A stretch of DNA of 64,000 bases from OLB11 sp041392835 (GCA_041392835.1 JAWKLF010000001.1:806001-870000); one strand, 5' to 3'; positions 1 through 9,726 are shown, counted from the first letter of the stretch. The notes: generated by a model not told the origin, from the letters alone. Program-made: numbers and translations.

Positions 1-1
1 A

Positions 2-3000
2 AGTAATACAAATGCTACGGCACGAAGCACAAGGAAAAGTTCAATTGTAATGAACGTACTTTGTGTAACCCCCACATGTAGCAAACCTGATGCAGGTATA
101 GATCAATTTATTGCACAAGGCGGCACTGCAACCTTAACAGGTACAAATCCAGCAACTGGTACGTGGACAGCTATGACAGGTAATCCTATTGGAGCAACAT
201 TGAGTTCAACTACTGGAGGCGTAGCAACAGCTACCTTTGCAACTGATGCAGCTGGTCCATATTCTTTCGTCTATGAGAATGGTACATGTTTAGACACAAT
301 GCGAGTATTTATTACGCCACCAGTATGTACCAATAATATGCTCATCAATCCGAGTTTTGAAGCAGATGCCTTGAATACGACACCTCCAACAGGTTGGAAC
401 GGTACGGGTGTAGTTGGCGGAAATAACATGAATGAACCGGATGGTACTAAATATGCTTTTGACAATGATGGACCTGCGGGAACCTTGTATCAAGATGTAG
501 CTACAATGACTGGAGATACTTGGAATATGACCTTTTATTCAGGGTCACACAATCCAGGATCCCAAACGGTAACCTTACGTTATTTAGATGCTTCATTAGC
601 AACTGTTGGCAGTCCTTCAGTACATAATATAGTTTATGACACCGATGTAAGCACTCCACAAGTTTTAGGCGGACCTTATTCATTATCTTTAACTGCTGCA
701 CCATCCAATGCTGCTTTTGTAAGAGTAGAAATAAGTAACGGAGGATTAGATTTTGCCAAAGTAGATGCCTTTTGTTTAGAAAAAACCTCAGTACCATGTA
801 CAGCTGATGCGGGTCCAGACCAAACAACATGTTATATGAATGGAGCTGGCACAGCAACATTAGCCGCAGTAGGTACAGGAACATGGACAGAACAAGCAGG
901 TAATCCTGGTACCTCTACGATTACGAACACAACAAGCAATACAACAACCGTAACAGACTTTAGCGCAGTAGGAACCTACAATTATATTTGGAATGATGGT
1001 ACGTGTGAAGACACCATGAGTGTAGTAGTAACACCAAACGGTAATGTTGGTAACTATGTATGGAATGATTTAGATGGCGATGGTATGAACAATGAAGCAA
1101 GCACAGCTGGTATCAATGGTGTAACTGTAGAATTATGGAAAGAGACAGCACCATCAAGTGGTATCTATGCTTTAGACCAAACAGCTACAACAGCCAATGA
1201 TGGAAGCAGCAACCCGGGTTATTATAATTTTACAGTATGCTCATCAGCAAACTACAAAGTAATATTCCCAACGTCAAATGGAGGTAATAATTTAACTACT
1301 ACAACCACAACAGCTGCTACCGATAACAACAGTGATGCCGATGCAACAACAGGTGAAAGTCCAGTATTTGCAATTGATGTAAATGGTACTGGCACAGCTA
1401 AAGATAACAATACTATAGATGCAGGATATGCACCAGCTGCATTAGCCTGTTTAGGTAACTATGTATGGAATGATATAGACCAAGATGGTGTACAAGATGC
1501 GGGTGAAGTAGGTGTTGCTGGAATCACAGTAACCTTGTTTAACAGCAGTAACCAAGCTATAGGATCAACTATAACCGATGCTTATGGACACTATCAATTC
1601 TGCGAGTTGACTCCAGGTAGCTATGGAGTTGGTTTTACATTACCAAGCAACTATGTATTCACACAATCGAATACACCAGGTGACAATGGCGATAATACAA
1701 ATAGTGATGTAGATCCGAATACAGGATTAACTACAATGTATATCTTAAGTGCAGGCGAAACGGAGAATACGATAGATGCTGGTATTTATTTTGAAGCACC
1801 AACGACTGCAAGCGTAGGAAATTTTGTTTGGTTAGATGCAAATAACGATGGCATTCAAGACTCTGGAGAAACGGGAGTAAGTGGTGTTACAGTAACATTA
1901 TGCGATGCTTCTGGCAATCCAGTAGCAACAACTATAACAAACGCCAATGGTTTCTATATCTTTACAGACGTAGTGCCGGGTACCTATAGTGTTCGCTTTG
2001 ATGCACCAATAGGTTTAGGCTTTAGTCCAAACTCAGGTACTGTAAGTGATGCTTCAAACAGTGATGCCAACCCAACAACTGGGAAAACGGGCACCTTTAC
2101 AGTAAATGCAGGCGATAATATTACCTATGTAGATGCTGGTTTAAGCAGCTTAGGAGCTACTATTGGCGGACTTGGTGATAAAGTATGGTATGATACAGAC
2201 CAAGATGGTGTACAAGACGCAGGCGAAGCAGGTGTGGCTGGAGTAACAGTAACATTATATGCTTCAGACGGCACGACTGTTTTAGCCACTACTACAACCA
2301 ATGCATATGGTAAGTATATATTCAATAATTTAACGTCAGGACAATATATAGTAGGCTTTAGCAACTTGCCAAGCAACTATAGTTTGACGACCAATACAGG
2401 TACAGATAGTGTAACGAATAGCGATGCAAATCCAAGTACAGGACAAACGGCCATAATCAATTTAGGCTCGGGTCAATTCAATATGACATACGATGCCGGT
2501 ATATTCAATACAGTACCAACTAATAATAACAGTTTAGGTAATTATGTATGGGATGACTTAAACAAAAATGGTATTCAAGATGCAAACGAACCAGGAGTGG
2601 CTGGTATAACAGTTACCCTATGCGACATCAATGGAGCACCATTAGCAAGCACATCAACCGATGCAAGTGGTCATTATTTATTCCCAGATTTAGCTAATGG
2701 CGACTATGCTGTTAAGTTTAGCAATTTGCCATTAGGCTATGTGTTTAGTCCTACTGGCCAAGGCACAGGAGCTACAGACAATGATGCAGATCCAAGCACA
2801 GGTAAGACAACAACTGTGAGTCTTACTGGTGGTACGAACAATATGGATTTAGACGCTGGTATTAATTTAGGCAATGCCAAATTAGGCAAAGGAACATTAG
2901 GCGATATAGTATGGTATGATTTAGATGGTGATGGTTTACAAGACCCAAGTGAATTAGGTGTTGCGGGTGTTACAGTAACTTTATACGAATCAGATGGTAC

Positions 3001-4921
3001 TACAGTATTAAAAACAACAACTACCAATGCATTAGGAAACTACATTTTTACTGGCTTAGATGAAGGTAGCTATGTAGTTGGCTTTAGTAATTTACCAAGT
3101 GGATATACAATTAGTCCAAAAAATGCAGATGCACAAGGTATTAATGGAGAACTAAATAGTGATGTAAACATAGCAACACAAAAAACTGATATCATAAACT
3201 TAGGCCAAGGCGAAGACAAGATGAGTGTAGATATGGGCTTAGTACCACCAAGCGGTACAGCAAGTTTAGGTAATTTAGTTTGGTTTGATTTAGACCAAGA
3301 TGGTTTACAAGATAGTGGTGAACCTGGTGTACAAGGTATTGAAGTTACCTTGTGCGATAATGCAGGCAATCCATTAGCAACTACAACGACCAATAGCGAA
3401 GGTGAATACTACTTTGTGGGCTTAGCACCAGGCACTTATGCGGTTAAGTTTGGTAATCTACCAAGTGGTTATAGTCTTACAACACAAGATGCGGATGCAC
3501 AAGGCATTAATGGAGCAGCAAACAGTGATGCTAATCCTTTAACAGGCAAAACATCTACTGTGGTATTAACTAGTGGCGATAACAATCCAAACTTGGATGC
3601 TGGTATAGTATCTACTACGGTTGCCAGTGTAGGAGACTACGTATGGTATGATATTAATCAAGACGGTATACAAGATCCAAGTGAGCCAGGCATAGGAGGT
3701 GTATTAGTAACTTTATATGACAATACAAACACCCCAGTAGCAAGTACAATTACACGACCTGATGGTGGTTATATCTTTACAAATGTTACGCCGGGTACTT
3801 ATACGATGGGCTTTAGTAATACGCCAAGTAGCTTAGAATTTACACTTCAAGAAGTAGATCCTAACTCTAATACAGGAAGCAATGTAGATCCAAATACCGG
3901 ACTTACACCAAGCTTTACCGTAACAGCCGGTACACACAATCCAACCATAGATGCAGGTTTAACAACAGAACCATTAGCAGGCTTAGGCGATTATGTATGG
4001 TATGATGTGAACAACAATGGTCAGCAAGAAAGTGGAGAACCTGGTATTGCAGGAGCCCATGTTACCTTGTATGCAGCAGACGGTACTACAGTATTGGCTA
4101 CAGCAATCACAAATGGTGAAGGTGCATATAGCTTTACTAATTTGCCAGCAGGTACCTATGTAATAGGTGTAAGCAATGTGCCGAATATACAAGTAGCAGG
4201 ATCAACTTGGGTGCCTATGCCAACTGTGCAAAATACAGGAGCTGATGAAACGGATAGTGACATAGACCCAACAAGTGGTAAAACAGCTACTTATACTTTA
4301 GCGGTAGAGGAATATAACCCAACTATAGATGCTGGTTTCTTCTATGTGTTTGCAACAGGTATTAGTCATATCCATTTATCAACAAGTTTGTCTAATACCA
4401 CTACTAAATTGGATTGGAATACTCAAGACGAGCATGCTGTAGCATACTTTAGTATAGAAAGAAGTATAGATGGTTCAAACTTTAGAAGAGTAAAAGACCA
4501 TGCAGCTATAGGCAATACTGAAGGCGTAAGCAACTACAACACAACAGATAATATTGAATTATTAATGCAATATGAAGCGATATATTATAGAATAAAAGTG
4601 GTAGATGTAAATGGTCAATATAGTTATTCTAATATGACAACAGTAAGACCCTCTACTATGAGTCAAGACATCAGTATATATCCTACTGTGTTTGAGCATA
4701 CGCTAAATATCAACTATCAATCAGAAGAAGCAAGTGATCTAACAATTAGCCTTACAGATGTAAGAGGAAGAAAAATAAAATCCATGAAAGCAACTGTAAG
4801 CACAGGAATGAATAGATTAGAACTAAGCGATTTAAGTAGTTTGGCTTCAGGTACTTATTATATACACATAAAAAATGAAAACACACAAGCTACACACAAC
4901 AGCAAGGTGATTAAAAAATAA
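2..4921 (+). CDS. SdrD-type B-repeat cell-surface protein with T9SS sorting domain (5' partial)
   Basis: The frame is open to the left edge, so the true start and signal peptide lie outside the window; the first Met is at 50 and does not begin a signal peptide. Numbering from that Met, I see a PKD-like module (about 10-95), an NPSFE-type jelly-roll-like module (about 100-245), a second PKD-like module (250-330), then nine SdrD B-type repeats. These are followed by a module containing LDWNTQDEHAVAYFSIERS, common before sorting domains, and a type A T9SS domain starting at SIYPTVFEHTLNI and ending in VIKK. Each SdrD repeat carries the acidic calcium-loop pattern D-x-D-x-D-G and ends in a D-A-G. 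The product is expected to be exported by the T9SS and attached to the cell surface as an adhesin or stalk-like protein; that role is inferred. A strong terminator follows at 4943. Confidence 0.9.
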   Translation, partial: SNTNATARSTRKSSIVMNVLCVTPTCSKPDAGIDQFIAQGGTATLTGTNPATGTWTAMTGNPIGATLSSTTGGVATATFATDAAGPYSFVYENGTCLDTMRVFITPPVCTNNMLINPSFEADALNTTPPTGWNGTGVVGGNNMNEPDGTKYAFDNDGPAGTLYQDVATMTGDTWNMTFYSGSHNPGSQTVTLRYLDASLATVGSPSVHNIVYDTDVSTPQVLGGPYSLSLTAAPSNAAFVRVEISNGGLDFAKVDAFCLEKTSVPCTADAGPDQTTCYMNGAGTATLAAVGTGTWTEQAGNPGTSTITNTTSNTTTVTDFSAVGTYNYIWNDGTCEDTMSVVVTPNGNVGNYVWNDLDGDGMNNEASTAGINGVTVELWKETAPSSGIYALDQTATTANDGSSNPGYYNFTVCSSANYKVIFPTSNGGNNLTTTTTTAATDNNSDADATTGESPVFAIDVNGTGTAKDNNTIDAGYAPAALACLGNYVWNDIDQDGVQDAGEVGVAGITVTLFNSSNQAIGSTITDAYGHYQFCELTPGSYGVGFTLPSNYVFTQSNTPGDNGDNTNSDVDPNTGLTTMYILSAGETENTIDAGIYFEAPTTASVGNFVWLDANNDGIQDSGETGVSGVTVTLCDASGNPVATTITNANGFYIFTDVVPGTYSVRFDAPIGLGFSPNSGTVSDASNSDANPTTGKTGTFTVNAGDNITYVDAGLSSLGATIGGLGDKVWYDTDQDGVQDAGEAGVAGVTVTLYASDGTTVLATTTTNAYGKYIFNNLTSGQYIVGFSNLPSNYSLTTNTGTDSVTNSDANPSTGQTAIINLGSGQFNMTYDAGIFNTVPTNNNSLGNYVWDDLNKNGIQDANEPGVAGITVTLCDINGAPLASTSTDASGHYLFPDLANGDYAVKFSNLPLGYVFSPTGQGTGATDNDADPSTGKTTTVSLTGGTNNMDLDAGINLGNAKLGKGTLGDIVWYDLDGDGLQDPSELGVAGVTVTLYESDGTTVLKTTTTNALGNYIFTGLDEGSYVVGFSNLPSGYTISPKNADAQGINGELNSDVNIATQKTDIINLGQGEDKMSVDMGLVPPSGTASLGNLVWFDLDQDGLQDSGEPGVQGIEVTLCDNAGNPLATTTTNSEGEYYFVGLAPGTYAVKFGNLPSGYSLTTQDADAQGINGAANSDANPLTGKTSTVVLTSGDNNPNLDAGIVSTTVASVGDYVWYDINQDGIQDPSEPGIGGVLVTLYDNTNTPVASTITRPDGGYIFTNVTPGTYTMGFSNTPSSLEFTLQEVDPNSNTGSNVDPNTGLTPSFTVTAGTHNPTIDAGLTTEPLAGLGDYVWYDVNNNGQQESGEPGIAGAHVTLYAADGTTVLATAITNGEGAYSFTNLPAGTYVIGVSNVPNIQVAGSTWVPMPTVQNTGADETDSDIDPTSGKTATYTLAVEEYNPTIDAGFFYVFATGISHIHLSTSLSNTTTKLDWNTQDEHAVAYFSIERSIDGSNFRRVKDHAAIGNTEGVSNYNTTDNIELLMQYEAIYYRIKVVDVNGQYSYSNMTTVRPSTMSQDISIYPTVFEHTLNINYQSEEASDLTISLTDVRGRKIKSMKATVSTGMNRLELSDLSSLASGTYYIHIKNENTQATHNSKVIKK
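1041..4335 (+). repeat. Nine tandem SdrD B-type repeats inside the adhesin gene
   Basis: Repeat units begin near 1041, 1451, 1814, 2171, 2534, 2896, 3265, 3629 and 3982. The period is about 353-410 bp, or about 120 codons. Each starts with a G(N/D)xVWxD core followed by D-x-D-G-x-Q-(D/E) and a GVxG(V/I)xVTL strand. The units have diverged at DNA level, so this is an old protein-level tandem array, not a recent expansion. Confidence 0.9.
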
Positions 4922-4942
4922 AGTATATAAATACTAAAGATA

Positions 4943-4979
4943 CTAAGAGGCTGTCCGTAGGACAGCCTCTTAGCTTTTA
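4943..4979 (+). terminator. Rho-independent terminator after the adhesin gene
   Basis: A perfect 14-bp stem (CTAAGAGGCTGTCC / GGACAGCCTCTTAG) encloses a GTA loop and is followed by CTTTTAA. It starts 22 bases after the stop codon. Confidence 0.9.
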
Positions 4980-5030
4980 AGACATTGCTTAGTTTTAGAA
5001 TTAAACGGTATCGCTTTTTAATTTTTTTAT

Positions 5031-5096
5031 TATACCAAACTTAAATTGGTTCAGACCAAATTTTTTGTCTGTTACAGCAGTATAATTGGTATTAGA
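5031..5096 (+). repeat. Dispersed inverted-ended repeat, copy A (short form)
   Basis: Left end TATACCAAACTTAAATTGG, right end GTTACAGCAGTATAATTGG followed by TATTA. It matches the longer copies at 11306 and 13988 but lacks their central 40-odd bases. The ends are imperfect inverted repeats of each other (ATACCAA versus TTGGTAT). It carries no open frame. Confidence 0.7.
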
Positions 5097-5315
5097 TATT
5101 GCATCTATAAAAACAATTAGATTTTGATGTTAGATAATCAAAAATAAATAGCATGATAGCAAAACTATTTGAATAGAAAATTTAATGGTTTTGAAAAAGT
5201 AATACGTACTTCTTATAAAAATATTTTTTCTTAATCGTATATGACATTTGAGAAGGTGATGCACTATCAGAATTAAAGAGGTTTATTTTTTATAGTATAG
5301 TGAATTATTGAATAC
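5097..5315. other. Gene-free stretch
   Basis: Very AT-rich spacer between repeat copy A and the decayed Skp-like gene. I see no open frame, RNA gene or convincing regulatory site here. Confidence 0.6.
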
Positions 5316-5804
5316 CTAATTAATCTTTAACGAGGCAAGGATATTTTCGCTTACTATGGCAAATAATGCGGCTCCATTGCCTGAATCTAATATATAGGTA
5401 TGGCCATTTTATCTGCCAACAGTCTATATAACTTTTTTCGTTAGCTTTTTCATAAATCGGATTATACGCTTTACTTTTTTTTGATGCCATATTCTGTTCT
5501 ATATTTTTGTTTAGAGCCATCATACATTTTTTAATTCTTGAATTTCATTCAATTTAAATTCTTTCATAACATTAGTCCAAGTTTTCAGCAGCATGATAGG
5601 CACTTACTTTCTAATCGTATTCATTTTGCAATGCAATTATTTCTTGATTATAGGCATTGGCTATGGTGACTAACTCAGTATCTGCCTTTTTATATCTGAT
5701 ATAGATGCCAATCATTCATTAGATTTGATATATACAATTTTTTGTTGCGCTTTGCTTGCCAAGCCCTCTGATAATAAGGCATTGGTATATAGGATTTTTT
5801 TCAT
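5316..5804 (-). pseudogene. Decayed OmpH/Skp-family periplasmic chaperone gene
   Basis: Read on the minus strand from an ATG at 5804, the translation opens with a signal-peptide-like MKKILYTNALLSEGLASKAQ followed by QKIVYIKSNE, then hits TGA. Other frames continue the family: YKKADTELVTIANAYNQEI, then IIALQNEYD followed by TAG, then VMKEFKLNEIQELKNV. The C-terminal end is YILDSGNGAALFA, IVSENILASLKIN and a stop. This order (signal peptide, charged coiled coil, LDSxGxG..LxAxxSENIL ending) is that of Bacteroidota OmpH/Skp chaperones, and the total length of about 163 codons fits. At least three in-frame stops and several frame changes make it non-functional. Skp normally escorts outer-membrane proteins in the periplasm, so an intact paralogue is expected elsewhere. 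Confidence 0.75.
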
Positions 5805-5896
5805 AGATGTAGTTTTCTATAAAAGCAAACTATATTTTGTTATAAATAGAAATTGTAGAAACAAATCTATTAAATATGCAAATAATTTTTTCTAAA

Positions 5897-6280
5897 TTAA
5901 TCTATTGAATGAAAAGCAATTCTATTGCCTTCACTATCGATAATAATAGCCATATAGCCATGTTCGGGGCTGATTTGTGTTCTGGGTACAATAATTTTCC
6001 CTCCTGCACTTTCTACTTTTTCTAATATAGTAGGCATAGTACTATTGGCATTTAAATAAATTAATGGGCCATCGGTACTCGATGGCTTATGAAAACCATC
6101 TTCCGAATATACCAATACACCTGTTACTCCAGACATCATATCATCTACAGGGAAAACACGCATTTTTAAATTGGACATGTCCATAGGTATCAAAGAAATA
6201 CTCATAATGGTTTCGTAGAAAGTTACGGCTCTATCTATATTGCTTGTTGGTATTTCGTACCAGCTGATGGAATTTGTCAT
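5897..6280 (-). CDS. VOC (glyoxalase/bleomycin-resistance) family protein
   Basis: 127 residues forming the two beta-alpha-beta-beta-beta units of the vicinal oxygen chelate fold. The first opens with ISWYEIPTSNIDRAVTFYE and the protein ends with HGYMAIIIDSEGNRIAFHS, the usual closing strand with the metal-ligand Glu region replaced by EGNRIA. Such proteins bind small molecules or act as metal-dependent lyases or dioxygenases; the substrate cannot be read from sequence. It stands alone between a pseudogene and a divergent secreted-protein gene, without an operon partner. Confidence 0.85.
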   Translation of the reverse strand: MTNSISWYEIPTSNIDRAVTFYETIMSISLIPMDMSNLKMRVFPVDDMMSGVTGVLVYSEDGFHKPSSTDGPLIYLNANSTMPTILEKVESAGGKIIVPRTQISPEHGYMAIIIDSEGNRIAFHSID

Positions 6281-6342
6281 TTTTTTATTTTTTATAAATA
6301 TAATTTTAAAATAGGTAGGATTAAAAAATAAATTTAAAAAAT

Positions 6343-8493
6343 TTATTCTTCTGTCAAACCACCTTTGTGATAGGCTTTTAAAAATACAGCACCCATATTT
6401 TTGTATGGTGGCACATAATCGTCAAATAGTTTTTTCATTTCACCATTTGGAAATTGTTTTGATAAGGTATCCCACATCTCTATCCAATTTATGTCCTTTC
6501 CTTCTAATAAATACGTATTAAATAATCGGATGATGGGTCCATTAATTTTTCCAACTCCAATTTGCTTAGTCGATACTATTTGAGCATCTTCAGAGCGACT
6601 TAATACCTCTGATAAATTTTGATAGGCACCACAAGCTCCCAGTATTACAACTTTGTGTTTATAATTTATATGTTCTAATGAAATAGGCAAATGGTAACTA
6701 TGACCTCTATGTATTAATACAGATGGATAAATATTCATAGAATCCAAATAAGCTTGTAATGCATTTTGAGCAAACTCATCGTTTGGCTCATCAAAAGGGA
6801 CATTGCAATATATTGTTACCGGTTTTCCTTTGAGTGAAGTAATGGTAACCCAGTTTTCACTTTTTTTGACCTTCCAAGTAGGCGCACCAAAGCTATTTAC
6901 AAAACTATTAAATACACCTTTGCCATCTTTGTCTCCATAAAAAAATACTTGTTGGCTTACCATGCCGCTATCATCTACCAATTGATTATAGGGCATGACA
7001 CTAATAGGCGGTATGTCAAATTTTTGAGAAAGAGAATCATTGCTTAAGGTCAGCATGGAGTATAAAATATCGTATATCTTAAAGCCTCTTTCATTGCGTT
7101 TGGCATCAGCATCTTGGCGGTTTTGATAAATAGTTTCAATAATTCCTTGCATGAGTGTAGAATCTTTTATGCTACCAAACGAATTGGCTACGTCTGTGGC
7201 TCCTTCTAAGTTTCGCTCTAAAGTGTTGTCTAGGCCTGTTACAAATTCTTTCATTAAATCGTTCTTATTACTATCGCTCATGGTACCTAAAAATGAGCTT
7301 ATGGTGTTGTAATTGGCACAGAGTCTTAAAAATGTTCTAAACTTATCTTTACCTAATTCGTTCAGAAAATCAAAACCCGATTTGGGTTTAATACGACTAA
7401 GCAAACGATTATAACAACCTAAAAAGCTACTTGTATACAAGTCGTCGCTACCATACACAATAATATAGTAAAGCTCTGTAGCATTAAATGGCTCTACCGA
7501 TTTGAATCGAACAGCATCTGATTGGTCATGCAGTTCATTCATAGCACTTACATAGGTAGCAGATTCATGCACTAATTCTCTATCAAATGTTTTTCTCAAA
7601 TCGGTTGCAAAATATGCCTGACGTAAGACTATCATTTTTTTAAAATATTCCTTTGGGTCTTCAGTAGTTTTATTAATTTCTTCTATGGTGATATTACCTT
7701 TGTTGAGCTCTTCAATAAAAAATATGGCTTTGAGGGGTGTCTTAGCTTCGTCAGCTATTTTAATAATATTTTGTACATAAGGGTCTTGATTTCTTCGTAC
7801 TATGCTACGTTCTTTTGCAGTAGAAGTAGCAAAATTTAATATAGTCTTAGGACTACGTGGAGCAGCCTTGCGTACCACTATATCGGCCGCTTCATCGTTT
7901 GATATAGAAGTCAATTTTTTTATTAAAATCTCAGGGTACTTATCACTCATACCTTCCATCAAAGTTTTGGTAGCTTCTGCATCGCTCTCATAGATAGGCA
8001 ATAATTTATACATCACTTTCCCAATATGATTTTGTACATAAGGCTTTAAATTTTTGTTGTGCAAACCTCGAATAACTTGATAAGTACTTTCAAACAATTC
8101 CTGATAGTAAGCCATATCTATATAGCCATCATTCATATCATAATTCAAGGTTTTGAGGTTGTCAATCACTTGTCCTAAATACTTTCTTTTAACCATGTCA
8201 TCAGTCTCATTATTTTCTATATAGGCAATAGTTTTATTGGTTTTTGTAAATACAGCATTGGTAATAATAGAAGTATGATCAAAATCTTCATCTATACTTA
8301 TCATTTTGTCATATTGCCCATCCACTACATCGGCTTTCTTTTGCTCTCTTTCTATCATTAAGTGCAACTGCCTTCTGCCAGCTGTGATGGCATATTTATT
8401 AAGCACAGAATCGGCTAAAATTTCTTGTTGAGAAAATGATGGAAAGGAGTAAAAAAGAAATAAGGGTAGGAATTTGAAATAAAGATGTTTCAT
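6343..8493 (-). CDS. Large secreted protein of unknown function with a possible caspase-like C-terminal region
   Basis: 716 residues. An N-terminal signal peptide (MKHLYFKFLPLFLFYSFPSFSQ) targets it to the periplasm or beyond. Most of the protein (about 30-500) is predicted-helical, without a family I recognise. The C-terminal 160 residues look like an alpha/beta domain. A hydrophobic strand ends in VLIHRGHSYHL (His595 and His598), another ends in VVILGACGAYQNL (Cys621), and a third is SEDAQIVSTKQIGVGKING. A strand-His-Gly-His then strand-Ala-Cys-Gly order resembles the His/Cys dyad of clan CD (caspase/gingipain/CHAT) peptidases, but the His-Cys spacing of 23 residues is short. The peptidase idea is inference only. 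There is no T9SS sorting domain. It is monocistronic and divergent from prfA. Confidence 0.7.
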   Translation of the reverse strand: MKHLYFKFLPLFLFYSFPSFSQQEILADSVLNKYAITAGRRQLHLMIEREQKKADVVDGQYDKMISIDEDFDHTSIITNAVFTKTNKTIAYIENNETDDMVKRKYLGQVIDNLKTLNYDMNDGYIDMAYYQELFESTYQVIRGLHNKNLKPYVQNHIGKVMYKLLPIYESDAEATKTLMEGMSDKYPEILIKKLTSISNDEAADIVVRKAAPRSPKTILNFATSTAKERSIVRRNQDPYVQNIIKIADEAKTPLKAIFFIEELNKGNITIEEINKTTEDPKEYFKKMIVLRQAYFATDLRKTFDRELVHESATYVSAMNELHDQSDAVRFKSVEPFNATELYYIIVYGSDDLYTSSFLGCYNRLLSRIKPKSGFDFLNELGKDKFRTFLRLCANYNTISSFLGTMSDSNKNDLMKEFVTGLDNTLERNLEGATDVANSFGSIKDSTLMQGIIETIYQNRQDADAKRNERGFKIYDILYSMLTLSNDSLSQKFDIPPISVMPYNQLVDDSGMVSQQVFFYGDKDGKGVFNSFVNSFGAPTWKVKKSENWVTITSLKGKPVTIYCNVPFDEPNDEFAQNALQAYLDSMNIYPSVLIHRGHSYHLPISLEHINYKHKVVILGACGAYQNLSEVLSRSEDAQIVSTKQIGVGKINGPIIRLFNTYLLEGKDINWIEMWDTLSKQFPNGEMKKLFDDYVPPYKNMGAVFLKAYHKGGLTEE

Positions 8494-8636
8494 TTGCTTT
8501 AAAGTTTGAAACCTGTTGATTATAGATTGCTAAATTTAATAATCGAGTAGGAATGGTGTTTGTTTTAAAAATGTAAAAATAAGAAAATTTATGGTTTACG
8601 CTTCGTTATAAATATGGTGGCATCACGATATTAAAT

Positions 8637-8644
8637 TATCTTTG
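8637..8644 (+). promoter_or_regulatory. Bacteroidota -7 box (TATCTTTG) for prfA
   Basis: Matches TAnnTTTG and lies 8 bases before the prfA ATG, implying a very short leader. No convincing -33 TTTG is visible. Confidence 0.55.
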
Positions 8645-8652
8645 CACCTCTT

Positions 8653-9726
8653 ATGTTGGATAAATTAGAGGCTATCAAAGGCCGATTCGATAATATTGGC
8701 GTATCGCTTACGAATCCTGAAGTGGTTTCAGATCAAAAAAAATTTTCTCAATTAAGCAAAGAATATAGAAAACTAGAGAAAATAGTACTTGCTTATAAGC
8801 AATATAAAAACTGTTTAGATTCTATTGCCTTTGGCAAAGAAGTGCTTGAAACCGAAAGCGATGAAGAGCTTCGTACTATGGCAAAAAGCGATTTGGCAGA
8901 AGCCGAAGAAAGCAAAGAAACATTAGAAGAGGAAATTCGCCTTATGCTCATTCCCAAAGACCCTCAGGATGAAAAAAATGCGGTAATGGAAATACGAGCA
9001 GGAACTGGTGGTGATGAAGCAAGCCTTTTTGCAGGCGACCTGATGCGTATGTACATTAAATATGCCGAAAGTAAAGGATGGCAAGTAAGTGTAATTGACG
9101 AAAGTGAAGGTACTTCCGGTGGCTACAAAGAGGTCATATTAGAGATGGTAGGCGATGATGTGTATGGCACATTAAAATACGAGAGTGGGGTGCATCGAGT
9201 TCAGCGTGTACCAGCTACAGAAGCCAGTGGACGTGTACATACATCGGCGGCTACCGTAGCAGTTATGCCAGAGGCCGAAGAAATAGATTTTGAATTGAAA
9301 GAGTCTGATCTAAAAATGGAAACAGCTCGTAGTGGTGGTGCTGGAGGGCAAAATGTAAACAAAGTAGAAACTAAAGTAATACTGACACACGTACCTACAG
9401 GCACCGTAATTACTTGCCAAACAGAGCGTACTCAACTTGGAAATAGAGAAAAAGCTACAGCCATGATGCGTACAAAACTCTATGAAGAACAAGTACGTAA
9501 ACACGAAGAAGCAATATCGAATAGTAGGAAGACACTAGTAAGTACGGGCGACCGCTCTGCCAAAATTAGAACCTATAATTGGCCACAAGGTCGTATTACA
9601 GATCATAGAATAAACAAAACAATATATAATTTAGATTCATTTGTGAACGGAGATATTCAAGATATGATAGATGCCCTTCAATTTGCAGAAAATGCCGAAA
9701 AAATGAAAGCAGGCGAACAAGTATAA
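8653..9726 (+). CDS. prfA: Peptide chain release factor 1 (RF1)
   Basis: 357 residues, the full family length. RF1 recognises UAA and UAG stop codons in the ribosomal A site and triggers peptidyl-tRNA hydrolysis. The PAT tripeptide (residues 187-189) that defines RF1 rather than RF2 is present, as is the universally conserved GGQ (231-233) in SGGAGGQNVNKVETK. The ATG at 8653 directly follows a -7 box, and a bidirectional terminator begins at the stop codon, so it looks like a single-gene unit. Confidence 0.97.
   Translation: MLDKLEAIKGRFDNIGVSLTNPEVVSDQKKFSQLSKEYRKLEKIVLAYKQYKNCLDSIAFGKEVLETESDEELRTMAKSDLAEAEESKETLEEEIRLMLIPKDPQDEKNAVMEIRAGTGGDEASLFAGDLMRMYIKYAESKGWQVSVIDESEGTSGGYKEVILEMVGDDVYGTLKYESGVHRVQRVPATEASGRVHTSAATVAVMPEAEEIDFELKESDLKMETARSGGAGGQNVNKVETKVILTHVPTGTVITCQTERTQLGNREKATAMMRTKLYEEQVRKHEEAISNSRKTLVSTGDRSAKIRTYNWPQGRITDHRINKTIYNLDSFVNGDIQDMIDALQFAENAEKMKAGEQV

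Noticed and set aside
501..884. 127-codon minus-strand open frame inside the adhesin gene
   Set aside because: Antisense to a well-supported repeat protein; Leu/Gln-rich translation with no family features; typical shadow frame.
1041..4335. Regular repeats resembling a CRISPR array
   Set aside because: Period is about 360 bp, in frame, and encodes SdrD domains; no short identical repeats with unique spacers were found anywhere in the window.
5320..5523. 67-codon minus-strand frame as a small gene
   Set aside because: It is one out-of-frame fragment of the decayed Skp-like gene; the family match is spread over other frames.
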